This document shows, piece by piece, positions 24,605 through 34,895 of a DNA stretch of 42,114 bases. The DNA is taken from NCBI GenBank assembly GCA_945875335.1, contig CAMCKD010000006.1, forward strand, positions 1 to 42,114, read 5' to 3'. The translations under genes were made by a program, and so were the position numbers. Below the pieces are notes generated by a model. It was not told where the DNA came from. It searched no databases and worked only from the letters and a program-made list of their open reading frames with translations. Origin of the DNA: an uncultured Clostridia bacterium. Lineage in GTDB: Bacteria > Bacillota > Clostridia > Oscillospirales > Oscillospiraceae. How positions within the stretch are numbered: position 1 is the first letter of the stretch; every line of letters starts with the position of its first letter.

Positions 24605-27427
24605 TTACAGATACTTTTTCAGATACTCCCCGGTGAAGCTGCCCTGGGTTGCGGCAATTTCCTCCGGGGTTCCGGCAGCCACCACATTGCCGCCGCCGTC
24701 GCCCCCCTCGGGGCCCAGGTCGATCAGGTAGTCCGCCGTTTTGATAACATCCAGATTGTGCTCAATCACCAGGACGGTGTTGCCCGCCTCCACCAGCTGC
24801 TGCAGCACCTCGATGAGCTTGTGCACATCCGCCGCATGGAGGCCGGTGGTGGGCTCATCCAGAATATAGATGGTTCTGCCGGTGGATACTCTTGCCAGCT
24901 CCGTGGCCAGCTTCACCCGCTGGGCCTCGCCGCCGGAGAGGGTGGTGCTGGACTGGCCCAGCTTCACATAGCCCAGGCCCACCTCCTGGAGCATCTGGGC
25001 CTTCCGGCGGATTTTGGGCAGATTCTCAAAGAAGTCCACCGCTTCCTCCGCGGTCATATCCAGCACCTGGGCGATGTTTTTTCCCTTGTAGAGCACCTCC
25101 AGGGTCTCCCGGTTGTAGCGGGAGCCGTGGCAGACCTCACAGGGCACATATACATCCGCCAGGAAGTGCATTTCGATTTTCACCAGGCCGTCGCCGCAGC
25201 AGGCCTCGCACCGGCCCCCCTTCACATTGAAGCTGAACCGGCCCGGGCCGTAGCCCCGCATTTTGGCGTCCGCCGTGGAGGCGAACAAATCCCGGATGTC
25301 GTTGAAAAGGCCCGTATAGGTGGCCGGATTGGAGCGGGGGGTTCTGCCGATGGGGCTCTGGTCGATGTCGATGACCTTGTCCAGGTTTTCCATGCCCTCC
25401 ACACACCGGCAGGCACCGGGGCGGGTGCGGGCATGGTTCAGCTTGGCAAGCAGGGTCTTATTCAGCACCTCGTTGACCAGGCTGGACTTGCCGGAGCCGG
25501 ACACGCCGGTGACGCAGGTAAAGGTACCCAGAGGGATCTGCACATCCACATTTTTCAGATTGTTCTCACTGGCCCCGCGAACGGTCAGGAATTTCCCGTT
25601 TCCGGCTCTTCTGGCAGAGGGAACCGGGATTTTCTTCGCTCCTGACAGATACTGGCCGGTGACGGAACGGGGGCAATCGATGATATCCTTCAGGGTGCCC
25701 GCCGCCACGATCTCTCCGCCGTGGCTGCCCGCGCCGGGGCCCACATCCACCAGGAAGTCGGCGGCGCGCATGGTGTCCTCGTCGTGCTCCACCACGATCA
25801 GGGTGTTGCCCAAGTCCCGCAGGTGCTCCAGGGTGGCCAGCAGCTTGTCATTGTCCCGCTGGTGCAGACCGATGGAGGGCTCGTCCAGGATATAAAGCAC
25901 CCCCATCAGGGAGGAACCGATCTGGGTTGCCAGCCGGATGCGCTGGCTCTCGCCGCCGGACAGGGTGCCCGCAGGGCGGGACAGGGTCAGATAACCAAGA
26001 CCCACATCCATCAAAAATTGCAGCCGGGATTTGATTTCCTTCACGATCTGCTCCGCCACCAGGGCCATATTTCCTTCCAGTCGCAGGTTCTGCATGAATT
26101 CCAGCTCCTGCCGGATGCTCATGCGGCAGAAATCCATGATGCCGATGCCCCCCACGGTCACCGCCTGGGCGATGGCGGACAGCCGGTTGCCGCCGCAGCT
26201 GGGGCAGGGAGCGGTGGACATGCATTCCTCCAGCTCCTTTCGGGCCGCGTCGGACTGGGTCTCCTTATAGCGGCGGGAGATGTTATTCAAAATACCCTCA
26301 AAGGGCTGCTCCAAAACACCCATGCCGTTGCCCCGGTTATAGGTCATGTGGAGCTTCTCCCCCTTGGTGCCATAGAGGATCACATCCATCACCTCCCGGG
26401 GCAGCTCCTTCACAGGAACGGTGAGGGAAAAATGATATTTCTGGGCCAAAGCCTCAAAATACATACGGAAGATGGAGTCGGTTCTGGCGCTCTGCCAGCC
26501 GGAGGCCTGGATGGCGCCTTCAAAGATGGATTTCTCTTTATCGGGAATCACCAAATCCTCGTCGGCAATCAGCTGGAAGCCCAGGCCGGTGCAGCTGGGG
26601 CAGGCACCGGCGGGGTTGTTGAAGGAGAACATCCGGGGCTCCAGCTCGGTCATGCTGATGCCGCAGTCCTCACAGGCATAGTTCTGGGAAAAGCTCAGTT
26701 CCTCCTCCTGCCCGGGGATGGAGATGGTCACAAGCCCGGCGGAATGGACGCAGGCGGTTTCAATGGAGTCGGTGAGGCGGCGGCGGATGCCCTCTTTCAG
26801 CACCAGCCGGTCAACGATCAGCTCAATGGTGTGCTTTTTGTTCTTTTCGGGCTTGATTTCCTCGGTCAGGTCATACTGGATGCCGTCCAGCCGGACTCTG
26901 GCAAAGCCCTGCTTCCGGGCATCCTCAAAGACCTTCTGGTGCTCGCCCTTTTTGCCCCGGATCACCGGGGACAGAATGAGAAAGCGAGTTCCCTCCCCCA
27001 GAGCCTCCACCCGGTCAACGATCTGGTCGATGGTCTGGCGGCGGATCTCCTTGCCGCATTTGGGGCAGTGGGGAATGCCGGTTCTGGCCCAGAGCAGACG
27101 GAGGTAGTCATAAATCTCCGTCACCGTGCCCACGGTGGAGCGGGGGCTTTTGGAGGTGGTCTTCTGATCGATGGAAATGGCCGGGGAGAGGCCGTCGATG
27201 GAATCCACATCCGGCTTGTCCATCTGGCCCAGGAACTGCCGGGCGTAGGAGCTGAGGCTTTCCACATAGCGGCGCTGGCCCTCGGCATAGATGGTGTCAA
27301 AGGCCAGACTGGATTTGCCGGAACCGCTGAGGCCGGTAAACACCACCAGCTTGTCCCTGGGGATGGTGAGATTCACATTTTTCAGGTTGTTCTCCCTGGC
27401 TCCCTGAATTCTGATTGTATCGTTCAT
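24605..27427 (-). CDS. uvrA: excinuclease ABC subunit A
   Basis: This is the 940-residue damage-recognition ATPase of nucleotide excision repair, with two ABC ATPase modules. Walker A motifs are [12 protein letters not shown] (about 32) and [13 protein letters not shown] (about 645). ABC signatures are [12 protein letters not shown] and [12 protein letters not shown], and Walker B/Q regions are [15 protein letters not shown] and [15 protein letters not shown]. Zinc fingers are C-x2-C pairs at CEDCG...CPSC and in [10 protein letters not shown]...CEVC. Length is normal. ATG 27427 is chosen (AGGAG 8 bp upstream) over the longer frame. The final codons abut the MITE-like element. Promoter TTGTAG-17-TATAAT lies at 27460-27488. 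Confidence 0.97.
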   Translation of the reverse strand: MNDTIRIQGARENNLKNVNLTIPRDKLVVFTGLSGSGKSSLAFDTIYAEGQRRYVESLSSYARQFLGQMDKPDVDSIDGLSPAISIDQKTTSKSPRSTVGTVTEIYDYLRLLWARTGIPHCPKCGKEIRRQTIDQIVDRVEALGEGTRFLILSPVIRGKKGEHQKVFEDARKQGFARVRLDGIQYDLTEEIKPEKNKKHTIELIVDRLVLKEGIRRRLTDSIETACVHSAGLVTISIPGQEEELSFSQNYACEDCGISMTELEPRMFSFNNPAGACPSCTGLGFQLIADEDLVIPDKEKSIFEGAIQASGWQSARTDSIFRMYFEALAQKYHFSLTVPVKELPREVMDVILYGTKGEKLHMTYNRGNGMGVLEQPFEGILNNISRRYKETQSDAARKELEECMSTAPCPSCGGNRLSAIAQAVTVGGIGIMDFCRMSIRQELEFMQNLRLEGNMALVAEQIVKEIKSRLQFLMDVGLGYLTLSRPAGTLSGGESQRIRLATQIGSSLMGVLYILDEPSIGLHQRDNDKLLATLEHLRDLGNTLIVVEHDEDTMRAADFLVDVGPGAGSHGGEIVAAGTLKDIIDCPRSVTGQYLSGAKKIPVPSARRAGNGKFLTVRGASENNLKNVDVQIPLGTFTCVTGVSGSGKSSLVNEVLNKTLLAKLNHARTRPGACRCVEGMENLDKVIDIDQSPIGRTPRSNPATYTGLFNDIRDLFASTADAKMRGYGPGRFSFNVKGGRCEACCGDGLVKIEMHFLADVYVPCEVCHGSRYNRETLEVLYKGKNIAQVLDMTAEEAVDFFENLPKIRRKAQMLQEVGLGYVKLGQSSTTLSGGEAQRVKLATELARVSTGRTIYILDEPTTGLHAADVHKLIEVLQQLVEAGNTVLVIEHNLDVIKTADYLIDLGPEGGDGGGNVVAAGTPEEIAATQGSFTGEYLKKYL

Positions 27428-27459
27428 TCTTTTTCTCCTGTCCATAAATCACTCCTTTT

Positions 27460-27488
27460 ATTATATCACATTTCCTTCCATCCTACAA
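27460..27488 (-). promoter_or_regulatory. sigma-A promoter of uvrA
   Basis: Minus-strand TTGTAG (27483-27488) and perfect TATAAT (27460-27465) have a 17-bp spacer. The divergent prs promoter is about 130 bp away. No palindromic GAAC-N4-GTTC LexA box was seen. Confidence 0.75.
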
Positions 27489-27620
27489 GTGGTATTTCAA
27501 ACATAATTTCGCTTTTTCAAAATGGCTGCGAAAGTTCCCCTCTGTCGAATCTCGTCGGTTTGCCAGAAGAAACACAAGAAATGAAATGTTTTTTCGGCGG
27601 TATTTTCCTGGCCGTTTATA

Positions 27621-27650
27621 TTGCTTTTTCTCCGCTTGTGGTGGTATAAT
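27621..27650 (+). promoter_or_regulatory. sigma-A promoter of prs(-pth)
   Basis: TTGCTT (27621-27626) and TATAAT (27645-27650) have an 18-bp spacer; the ATG follows about 63 bp later. Confidence 0.7.
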
Positions 27651-27713
27651 GATGCCATAAAATGCCTTCTGCGCTGCGGGGGCAGAAATAGAATAAAGCG
27701 AGGTATTTCTTCG

Positions 27714-28679
27714 ATGACTGCTTACGGAGATAACATCAAGATTTTCTGCGGCAACTCCAATCCACAGTTCGCTGAAACAATCTGCAAGGCTCTGAGCATT
27801 CCCATGGGCCAGGCAGAGGTCAAGACCTTTGCCGATGGCGAAGTATCCGTGTCTTTGAATGAAACCGTCCGTGGTGCCGACGTATTCCTGGTTCAGTCCA
27901 CCTGCAAGCCCGTCAACGATACCCTGATGGAGCTGCTGGTCATGACCGACGCCTGCCGCCGTGCCTCCGCAGGCCGCGTCACCGCCGTCATCCCCTATTT
28001 CGGTTATGCCCGCCAGGATCGGAAGGCCAAGAGTCGGGACCCCATCTCCGCCAAGCTGGTGGCCAACATGATCACCGCCTCCGGTGCCGACCGGGTGCTG
28101 ACCATGGACCTCCACGCCGCCCAGATTCAGGGCTTCTTCGACATTCCCCTGGATCACCTGCTGGGCAACCCCTCCTTTGTGGACTACTACCTGAAGAAAT
28201 TCCCCGAGGAACAGTATAACCATGATGATTTCGTGGTGGTCTCCCCCGACGTGGGCTCCGTCAGCCGGGCCCGTACCTTCGCCCAGAAGGTGCACATGAG
28301 CCTGGCCATTGTGGACAAGCGCCGCCAGAAGGCCAATGTGTGCGAGGTCATGAACGTCATCGGCGATGTGAAGGGCAAGACCTGCATCCTCTATGACGAC
28401 ATGGTGGATACCGCCGGTTCCCTGTGCAACGCCGCCAAGGCGCTGGTGGAGGTGGGCGGTGCCAAGGCCGTCTATGCCTGCGCCACCCACGGTGTGCTCT
28501 CCGGCCCTGCCTATGAGCGCATTGAGCAGAGCCCCATTCAGGAAATCGTGTTCCTGAACACCATTCCCCAGGTGGGCAACACCCCCAGCGGCAAAATCAA
28601 GTTCCTGGATGTGGCTCCCGTGTTCGCCCGTGCCATTGAGCACATCCACGGCGGCACCTCCATCGCCGACCTGTTCTAA
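27714..28679 (+). CDS. prs: ribose-phosphate pyrophosphokinase (PRPP synthetase)
   Basis: The 321-residue class I enzyme makes PRPP from ribose-5-phosphate and ATP, for nucleotides, His, Trp and NAD. It shows NDTLMELLVMTDACRRASA, the ATP/flexible-loop stretch PYFGYARQDRK, the metal His in TMDLHAAQIQGFF, VVSPDVGSVSRAR, and the PRPP-binding loop CILYDDMVDTAGS. ATG 27714 is used, with a modest GAGG; the longer frame lacks homology. The order prs-pth-mfd matches Bacillus except that ctc is missing between prs and pth. The codon bias suggests high expression. Confidence 0.96.
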   Translation: MTAYGDNIKIFCGNSNPQFAETICKALSIPMGQAEVKTFADGEVSVSLNETVRGADVFLVQSTCKPVNDTLMELLVMTDACRRASAGRVTAVIPYFGYARQDRKAKSRDPISAKLVANMITASGADRVLTMDLHAAQIQGFFDIPLDHLLGNPSFVDYYLKKFPEEQYNHDDFVVVSPDVGSVSRARTFAQKVHMSLAIVDKRRQKANVCEVMNVIGDVKGKTCILYDDMVDTAGSLCNAAKALVEVGGAKAVYACATHGVLSGPAYERIEQSPIQEIVFLNTIPQVGNTPSGKIKFLDVAPVFARAIEHIHGGTSIADLF

Positions 28680-28682
28680 GCC

Positions 28683-29276
28683 GTGTTTGGAGCAAAGCAA
28701 AGCAGCTGGCTGATCGTGGGGCTGGGCAACCCCGGCAGAGAATACGAACGCACCCGCCACAACGCCGGGTTCCGTGCCATTGACCTGCTGGCGGAAAAGC
28801 TGGGCTGCAAAATCGACAAAGCAAAATTCCAGGGGCTCTACGGTCAGGTGAATTACAACGGCGGAAAGCTCTTCCTTTTGAAGCCCCAGACCTTCATGAA
28901 CCTGTCCGGCCGGTCGGTGCTTCAGCTCAGCGCCTACTACAGCATCCCGCCGGAGCGGATCATCGCCCTGTTCGATGATATCTCCCTGCCTCCCGGGCGG
29001 CTGCGCATCCGGGCAGAGGGTTCCGCCGGCGGGCACAACGGCATCAAGTCCATCATTGCCGAGGTGGGCAGCCAGGAATTCCCCCGGGTGAAGATCGGCG
29101 TGGGCGCCAAGCCGAATCCAGAGTTTGATCTGGCCGCCTGGGTGCTCTCCACCTTCTCCGCCAAGGAGGAAAAGGATTTGCGCTTCGCCCTGGAAAACGC
29201 CGCCGACGCCGCCCTGGCAATCATTGACCGAGGTGTCCCGGAAGCAGCCAATCGATACAACGGCAGTCATCCTTAG
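28683..29276 (+). CDS. pth: peptidyl-tRNA hydrolase
   Basis: The 197-residue enzyme recycles peptidyl-tRNA released from ribosomes. Catalytic and binding residues are visible: VGLGNPGREYERTRHNAGF (substrate Asn and catalytic His), PQTFMNLSG, DDISLPPGRLRIR (Asp) and GSAGGHNGIKSI. The start is GTG at 28683, only 3 bp after the prs stop and with no clear Shine-Dalgarno site, so translation is probably coupled to prs. An inverted repeat (29296-29323) follows. Confidence 0.95.
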   Translation: MFGAKQSSWLIVGLGNPGREYERTRHNAGFRAIDLLAEKLGCKIDKAKFQGLYGQVNYNGGKLFLLKPQTFMNLSGRSVLQLSAYYSIPPERIIALFDDISLPPGRLRIRAEGSAGGHNGIKSIIAEVGSQEFPRVKIGVGAKPNPEFDLAAWVLSTFSAKEEKDLRFALENAADAALAIIDRGVPEAANRYNGSHP

Positions 29277-29295
29277 AAAAATAACGCGAAAGAAA

Positions 29296-29325
29296 CGGAA
29301 AGTGGTGCATCGTCCACTTTCCGCT
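29296..29325 (+). terminator. hairpin between pth and mfd
   Basis: A perfect 10-bp stem, CGGAAAGTGG (29296-29305) with CCACTTTCCG (29314-29323), has only CTTTG after it. It is a weak terminator at best; mfd has no obvious own promoter, so partial readthrough is likely. Confidence 0.5.
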
Positions 29326-29374
29326 TTGCCGCGTGGAGCAGAATTTGCAACACCTTCTTTTGAGAGGCAGTATT

Positions 29375-32300
29375 ATGGATCAAGTTTTATTCATGCTGAA
29401 AACCATTCCCGAATATGCCGCCCTGACCCAGGCCCTGAACCAGGGGGAATCTGCGGCGGTAACAGGCATCGGGCAGATCAACCGCTCCCACCTGATTGCA
29501 GGTCTCAGCCAGGAGACAAAACGGCCCATCGTCATTCTGGTGCAGGATGAAATGGCAGCCCGGAGACTCCAGGAGGAGCTGAAATGCTTTCTGAAAACCG
29601 AGGTACCCGTGCTTCCCGGGCGGGATTTGACCCTGTACGACGCCGCCGTGGTGTCCAGGGCCTGGGAGCAGAAGCGTCTGCGCCAGCTCTACGCCCTGGG
29701 CCGGGGCGACACTCCCATCCAGATTCTGTCCTGGGAATCCGCCTGTCAGCGGACGCTGCCCCCCGCTGTGCTCTCCGGCGCTGTCATCACCCTGGAAACC
29801 GGAAAGGAATACCAAATTGAGGAACTGATTTCCAAATTGATCGCCGCAGGCTACAGCCGGTGCGGCATGGTGGAGGGCGTGGGACAATTCGCGCTGCGGG
29901 GCGGAATACTGGACGTGTTCTCCCCTGCCTGCGAAAAACCCATCCGGGTGGAGTTCTTTGGCGACGAGCTGGACACCATGGGGTATTTTGACCCCGGCAC
30001 CCAGCGGCGGGAGGAAAACACCGACCGATGCGTCCTGCTGCCTGTTTGCGAGACCCTGCCCCACTGCCATCCCGGCGGAATGGAGGGGCTGTGCAAGGAC
30101 CTTCGCAGTATGATCGCCCGGCAGCGCAGGAGGAAAACCCTGAACGAGGCGCTGATCTCCACCCTTTCCAAAGACCTGGAAAAATACGAAAACGGCTTGA
30201 GCAATCCCGCCTCCGACCGATATATGTCCCTGATCTACTCGGAATTTGCAACCGCGCTGGACTATGTTGCCCGGGACGCCATCCTGGTGCTCTGCGACCA
30301 TGCCAGCCTCCAGCGCGCCGCCCGCACCAGAACCGACGAGCTGGGAATGCAGCTGGACAGCATGCTCCAAGCGGGACTGGTGGCCGGAGAGCTCTGCGAC
30401 TACTGCCTGCAATGGGAGGACTTCTGCGCAGGACTCCGAGGCAGAACCGTAGCCTACCTGGATACCTTCGGCGGCAGCGCCTACCCGGACGACTGCCCTC
30501 CGAGACATTTGCTGCCCATCACCGCCAAGCAGCTCCCGGGCTACGGCGGCAGCATGGAAACCGTGGTCAGCGACCTGACGCATTATCAAAAAATGGAATT
30601 CGGCAGTCTGGTTCTTTGCGGTACCAGACGCAGAGCAGAGCTTTTGCAGCAGATGCTGAGAGAAAAGGGACTTTCCTGCTTCCTCTGCATTCCCCTGACC
30701 ACCCTGCCAAAGCCCGGCCAGATTCTGCTGGCAGAGGGCAGCCTCCCCTTTGGCATGGAGTATCCCCTGTCCAAGCTGGCGGTGCTCACCGAGGGTCAGC
30801 TGATTGCCAAGGGAGAGCCCCGGCGGAAGGCGAAGAAATCCGGCTCCACCAACCGGCAGAAGCTGAACTCCTTTACCGACCTGTCCCCCGGTGACCTGGT
30901 AGTTCACGAAAACTACGGCATCGGCCGCTTCGTGGCCATGGAGCAGATCAAAGTGGACGGAGCCGTCAAGGACTATATCAAAATTGCCTATCAGGGCTCT
31001 GACACCCTGTTCGTCCCCGCCACCCAGCTGGATTTGGTCAGCAAATACATTGGAGGCGGCGGCGAGGATGCCAACGTCAAGCTGAACAAAATCGGCTCCG
31101 ATGCCTGGCAGAAGACCAAGGCCAAGGCAAGAAAGGCCGCCAAGGACATGGCCGGGGAGCTGATTCAGCTCTATGCCGCCCGGAAGCGTCAGCCCGGCTA
31201 TCCATTCGCGGCGGATGCCCCCTGGCAGAAGGAATTTGAGGACAATTTCCCCTACCCGGAAACCGACGACCAGCTGCGCTGCATCGCGGACATCAAGCGG
31301 GATATGGAGGCACCCACCCCCATGGATCGGCTGCTCTGCGGCGACGTGGGCTTCGGCAAAACCGAGGTTGCCCTGCGGGCGGTGATGAAATGCGTGATGG
31401 ACGGCAAGCAGGCCGCCATTCTGGTGCCCACCACGGTGCTGGCCCAGCAGCATTATCAAACCGCCGTCTCCCGGTTCCGGGGATTCCCGGTGAACATCGA
31501 TGTGCTCAGCCGGTTCCGCACCCCCAAGCAGCAGACCAAAACCCTGCAGGACCTGCGCAGCGGCAATGTGGATTTGATCATCGGCACCCACAAGCTGCTG
31601 CAAAAGAGCATTCAGTTCAAGGATCTGGGGCTGCTGATTGTGGACGAGGAGCAGCGCTTCGGCGTCAGCCACAAGGAGCGGCTGAAGGAGCTTTCCAAGG
31701 GTGTGGATGTGCTGACCCTCTCCGCCACTCCCATCCCCCGGACGCTGAATATGGCCCTCTCCGGCATCCGGGACATGTCCACCATCGAAGAACCCCCCTC
31801 CGACCGCTACCCCGTCCAGACCTTCGTGACGGAATACAACACCGCCATCATCGACGATGCCATCCGCCGGGAGGTGGAGCGGGGCGGCCAGGTGTACTAT
31901 CTGCACAACCGCACGGAAACCATCGACCAATGCGCCGGTGCCCTGCGGCGGCGGATTCCCGGCCTGACCGTGGCGGTTGCTCACGGTCAGATGGGCGAGG
32001 ATGCCCTGGGGGACGTGATGCAGGCCATGGCCGAGGGTGAAATCCAGGTGCTGGTTTGCACCACCATCATCGAAACCGGCCTGGACATTCCCAACGCCAA
32101 TACCCTCATTATTGAAAATGCCGACCGCTTCGGCCTGTCCCAGCTTCATCAGCTCCGGGGACGGGTGGGCCGCTCCACCCGCCACGCTTATGCCTACTTT
32201 ACCTTCCGGCCCGACAAGAGTCTGACGGAGATCGCAGAAAAGCGGCTTTCCGCCATCCGGGACTTCGCGGAATTCGGCTCCGGCTTCAAAATTGCCATGC

Positions 32301-32884
32301 GCGACCTGGAAATCCGGGGTGCGGGCAATCTGCTGGGCGCGGAGCAGTCCGGCCACATGATGAGCGTTGGCTACGACATGTACCTGAAGCTGCTGGACGA
32401 GGCCGTGCTGGAAGAGCGGGGCGAAGCACCTAAGACACCGGAATGCACCGCCGACCTGAACGTCACCGCCAATGTGGATAAGGACTATGTGGCCCGGGGC
32501 GAAGAGCGGATGGATTTGTACCGAAGAATGGCTGCCATCCGAAGCCAGGAGGATGCGGACGACCTGCTGGACGAGATTGTGGACCGCTATGGTGAGCCGC
32601 CCAAGGGCGTGCTGAACCTGATCGACATTGCCCTGCTTCGGGCCAAGGCACAGAAGGTGGGCATCAAGGACATTCGCCAGAAGGGCGGCGATGTGCTGTT
32701 TGTGCTGTCCAACCTGAATTTCGAGGCCGTGGGCTCCCTCTGCGCTGACCCGGATTACAAGGCAAGAGTGGTGTTCCTGGCCAACGCAAAGGAGCCCACC
32801 CTCCGCCTGAAGCTTTCCAGCGGCGTGGACAGTCTGAAGCAGAGCAAGGTTTTTATTGACCGTTTCACCGCTTTTTGCTCCTGA
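29375..32884 (+). CDS. mfd: transcription-repair coupling factor
   Basis: The 1169-residue translocase removes stalled RNA polymerase and hands lesions to UvrA. Domains in order: UvrB-like N-terminal region with GRDLTLYDA and [13 protein letters not shown] (about 150-160 in the latter); a CarD-like RNA-polymerase interaction domain ([20 protein letters not shown], about 505); a RecG-like helicase with Walker [15 protein letters not shown] and DEEQ box [10 protein letters not shown]; helicase motif VI (QLRGRVGRS); and a TRCF C-terminal domain. ATG 29375 is chosen because GAGAGG lies just upstream. Length is normal. Confidence 0.97.
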   Translation: MDQVLFMLKTIPEYAALTQALNQGESAAVTGIGQINRSHLIAGLSQETKRPIVILVQDEMAARRLQEELKCFLKTEVPVLPGRDLTLYDAAVVSRAWEQKRLRQLYALGRGDTPIQILSWESACQRTLPPAVLSGAVITLETGKEYQIEELISKLIAAGYSRCGMVEGVGQFALRGGILDVFSPACEKPIRVEFFGDELDTMGYFDPGTQRREENTDRCVLLPVCETLPHCHPGGMEGLCKDLRSMIARQRRRKTLNEALISTLSKDLEKYENGLSNPASDRYMSLIYSEFATALDYVARDAILVLCDHASLQRAARTRTDELGMQLDSMLQAGLVAGELCDYCLQWEDFCAGLRGRTVAYLDTFGGSAYPDDCPPRHLLPITAKQLPGYGGSMETVVSDLTHYQKMEFGSLVLCGTRRRAELLQQMLREKGLSCFLCIPLTTLPKPGQILLAEGSLPFGMEYPLSKLAVLTEGQLIAKGEPRRKAKKSGSTNRQKLNSFTDLSPGDLVVHENYGIGRFVAMEQIKVDGAVKDYIKIAYQGSDTLFVPATQLDLVSKYIGGGGEDANVKLNKIGSDAWQKTKAKARKAAKDMAGELIQLYAARKRQPGYPFAADAPWQKEFEDNFPYPETDDQLRCIADIKRDMEAPTPMDRLLCGDVGFGKTEVALRAVMKCVMDGKQAAILVPTTVLAQQHYQTAVSRFRGFPVNIDVLSRFRTPKQQTKTLQDLRSGNVDLIIGTHKLLQKSIQFKDLGLLIVDEEQRFGVSHKERLKELSKGVDVLTLSATPIPRTLNMALSGIRDMSTIEEPPSDRYPVQTFVTEYNTAIIDDAIRREVERGGQVYYLHNRTETIDQCAGALRRRIPGLTVAVAHGQMGEDALGDVMQAMAEGEIQVLVCTTIIETGLDIPNANTLIIENADRFGLSQLHQLRGRVGRSTRHAYAYFTFRPDKSLTEIAEKRLSAIRDFAEFGSGFKIAMRDLEIRGAGNLLGAEQSGHMMSVGYDMYLKLLDEAVLEERGEAPKTPECTADLNVTANVDKDYVARGEERMDLYRRMAAIRSQEDADDLLDEIVDRYGEPPKGVLNLIDIALLRAKAQKVGIKDIRQKGGDVLFVLSNLNFEAVGSLCADPDYKARVVFLANAKEPTLRLKLSSGVDSLKQSKVFIDRFTAFCS

Positions 32885-32973
32885 TCCTCTAAGGAACCTC
32901 TGAATCGATGGATTTCGATTCACTTATTCCGTTATGATCACATTACCACAGAATCAGACAGGAGGAAATCACC

Positions 32974-34260
32974 ATGGAACCGGGAAAATACGATAAAGAT
33001 TACACCCCCAACCCCAGGCCAGCCTACCGCCCCATCAACCAATATGACTACCCTGTAGACGAAGGAAAGGATTCCGGCGGCTTTTTCACCCGGCATCGGA
33101 AGGGATTTTTGGTGTTTTTCTCCACGGCAGCATTGCTATCAGTGCTGGGCGCTTGCTGTTATTTTGTCATTAGCTCTTCTCTGCTTGATAAGGTACGGGC
33201 AAGTCTGCCAAGCACGGACACTTCGTTCAGGCAAACCGAAGCACCCCAGACGGAGGCTGTCGTCCCTTCAACTTTTACGACGGAACCCATTATCACAGCG
33301 GCGACGGAACCAATTGTTTCCATGGCAACAGAACCGATTGTTACGATGGCGACAGCGCCTGCTGTTGCCGTCCCTGCGGAAGCTGACATAGCGCCGCTTT
33401 CTGAGCCGGTCAGCCCCAGGAGCGCTGCCTTTCCAGAAATCCTCGCCAGCGTGCAGACCAAGCAGAACACAAATGAAAATCGGATTTCCAATCTGCGGCT
33501 AATCTGCCAGGCGCTGAACGGAATCGTACTGGAGCCGGGGCAGGAGCTCTCCTTTAATGAGGCCGTGGGAGAACGCTCTGCCGAGAATGGCTACAAGGCT
33601 GCGCCCGGCTACTCTGGAAACGGCACCCCGGATATGATGGGCGGCGGCACCAACCAAGGAGCCTCCACGCTCTATTCCTGTGCGCTGCTGGCAGAACTGG
33701 AAATTGTGGAACGCACCAACGGGGAATACCTTCCTGTTTTCCTCGATCCCGGAATGGATGCCGCCGTTAGCTGGCCGGTGCCGGATTTGAAGCTTCGGAA
33801 CAGCACCGATGGCCCCATTCAAATTTCCGCAGAGGCTGACCGGGATTTCGTCACCATGGAAATCCGGGGCACCAAGCCTCGGGATTACGACACCAAGCTG
33901 GAATACATGATGACCACCCTCTACACGGAAACCGTATATCAGGAGCAGTCTCCAGATGGCCCCTACGGTGACGGAGAACTGCTGCAGAGCGGCCACGACG
34001 GTGCCTATGTCCGTACTTTCCTCTGCAAATACAGCAAGCAGACGGGGGAACTGCTCTCTCAGGAGGAAGCTGTTTATTCCTTCTACCCCATGGAGCAAAG
34101 AATCATTGTCCGGGTATCCGGCCAGCTTCCCACCGCCCCGGAGGAACCAACAGAGTCTCAGGAACCCACCGTCCCCTCTGAAACCCAGCCCCCGGAAGCC
34201 GCCCCTCCCACCGAACCCCAGGAGGCCATGGCACCCGGCCTACGAAAAGTGTATTTTTAG
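32974..34260 (+). CDS. VanW family membrane-anchored protein 1
   Basis: The 428-residue protein has a cytoplasmic tail (1-43), one transmembrane helix (about 44-67), a Thr/Glu/Pro-rich spacer with repeated ATEPIV-type units (about 100-130), a VanW domain (about 170-300: LNGIVLEPGQELSFNEAVG, ENGYKAAPGY, STLYSCALLAELEIVER) and a Pro/Glu-rich C-terminus. Where most VanW domains read GGGxCQ, this one reads GGGTNQGAST (223-232), lacking the cysteine. VanW function is unknown, and its name comes from a vancomycin cluster. No vanHAX genes are present, so no resistance role is implied. AGGAGG precedes the ATG. Confidence 0.85.
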   Translation: MEPGKYDKDYTPNPRPAYRPINQYDYPVDEGKDSGGFFTRHRKGFLVFFSTAALLSVLGACCYFVISSSLLDKVRASLPSTDTSFRQTEAPQTEAVVPSTFTTEPIITAATEPIVSMATEPIVTMATAPAVAVPAEADIAPLSEPVSPRSAAFPEILASVQTKQNTNENRISNLRLICQALNGIVLEPGQELSFNEAVGERSAENGYKAAPGYSGNGTPDMMGGGTNQGASTLYSCALLAELEIVERTNGEYLPVFLDPGMDAAVSWPVPDLKLRNSTDGPIQISAEADRDFVTMEIRGTKPRDYDTKLEYMMTTLYTETVYQEQSPDGPYGDGELLQSGHDGAYVRTFLCKYSKQTGELLSQEEAVYSFYPMEQRIIVRVSGQLPTAPEEPTESQEPTVPSETQPPEAAPPTEPQEAMAPGLRKVYF

Positions 34261-34318
34261 TTGTGACAAGCTACTAGGCACAGTATTGAAACAACACATG
34301 ATCATGATATGACAAAAT

Positions 34319-34344
34319 GAAACGGCTGCAACTACAGCCGTTTC
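34319..34344. terminator. bidirectional terminator between convergent genes
   Basis: A perfect 10-bp stem, GAAACGGCTG (34319-34328) with CAGCCGTTTC (34335-34344), serves the VanW gene from the left and the Cys-rich peptide gene from the right. T-rich sequence follows on both strands. Confidence 0.75.
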
Positions 34345-34412
34345 GTTTGCATTTTGTTGCCAGTGCGGAAGGGCATTGGCCGATTATTACAGGGGGCGTT
34401 TTTTAGAAGTGA

Positions 34413-34616
34413 TTAGCAGGAAGCAGCGCAGCGGGGGGCACATTGGCAGGAGCAGGGAACGGCCTTTCTCCGGTGGGGCCAGCGGAATTTCGGAAGCTTG
34501 AATTCCGTCTTGGCGCAGAAAATGGGGTCGCGCAGCTCTGCCACGCCGGTGTCCTCTGCCAGAATTCTGGGCATCAGGGCTTCGTTGGTCATCATGGAGG
34601 TGTTAAAGTAGTACAT
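34413..34616 (-). CDS. short Cys-rich peptide of unknown function
   Basis: I do not recognise this 67-residue product. Its N-terminal part is acidic and leader-like (NEALMPRILAEDTGVAELRDP). The middle is basic (KLPKFRWPHRRK), and the last 14 residues hold five cysteines (PCSCQCAPRCAASC), with a sixth at FCAK. It is supported as a gene by an ideal GAGAGGAG site 7 bp from the ATG, a TATAAT -10 at 34673-34678, and a terminator downstream. Possible roles are a RiPP-type precursor or a metal-binding peptide. No maturase or exporter is adjacent, so either is only a hypothesis. Confidence 0.6.
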   Translation of the reverse strand: MYYFNTSMMTNEALMPRILAEDTGVAELRDPIFCAKTEFKLPKFRWPHRRKAVPCSCQCAPRCAASC

Positions 34617-34672
34617 GGTCAGGCTCCTCTCTTTCGTTCGATGGGTGAGTTGGTTTGTTTCTTTTCGAGGAT

Positions 34673-34701
34673 ATTATAGCCTGACATTCCCCGGATTGCT
34701 A
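34673..34701 (-). promoter_or_regulatory. probable promoter of the Cys-rich peptide gene
   Basis: The minus strand has a perfect TATAAT (34673-34678), with only a weak TAGCAA at -35 distance (34696-34701). Confidence 0.5.
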
Positions 34702-34788
34702 GGCTCGTTTTTGCTTAAAAATAGGTCAATCTTGATAACCTTAATTTATGCGATGGGAGGATAATAGACGGATTTCAAAATAATATGC

Positions 34789-34845
34789 TGATATTGATTG
34801 ATATTATGCCGATGTTGATATCTAAGAAAAGACGATATTGATATT
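34789..34845. promoter_or_regulatory. three phased repeats, probable AraC-type operator
   Basis: Copies of YGATRTTGATAT-like sequence start at 34789 (TGATATTGATTGATAT), 34810 (CGATGTTGATATC) and 34833 (CGATATTGATATT). They are spaced 21 and 23 bp apart, about two helical turns. The last overlaps the -35 of the regulator's promoter, suggesting autoregulation. Confidence 0.6.
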
Positions 34846-34866
34846 CCTGAAGATATATGCTATTCT
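34838..34866 (+). promoter_or_regulatory. promoter of the AraC-type regulator
   Basis: TTGATA (34838-34843) and TATTCT (34861-34866) have a 17-bp spacer. The -35 lies within operator-like repeat 3. Confidence 0.6.
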
Positions 34867-34895
34867 GTTTTTAACAAACAGAAGGGAGCATTGCC

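Noticed and set aside
25721-27649. Long plus-strand open frame antisense to uvrA
   Set aside because: Shadow of uvrA, with no domain signal and no ribosome site.
29387-32923. A 1178-codon open frame antisense to mfd
   Set aside because: It mirrors mfd codon by codon with low-complexity composition and no recognisable domain; GC-rich codon bias keeps the antisense frame open.
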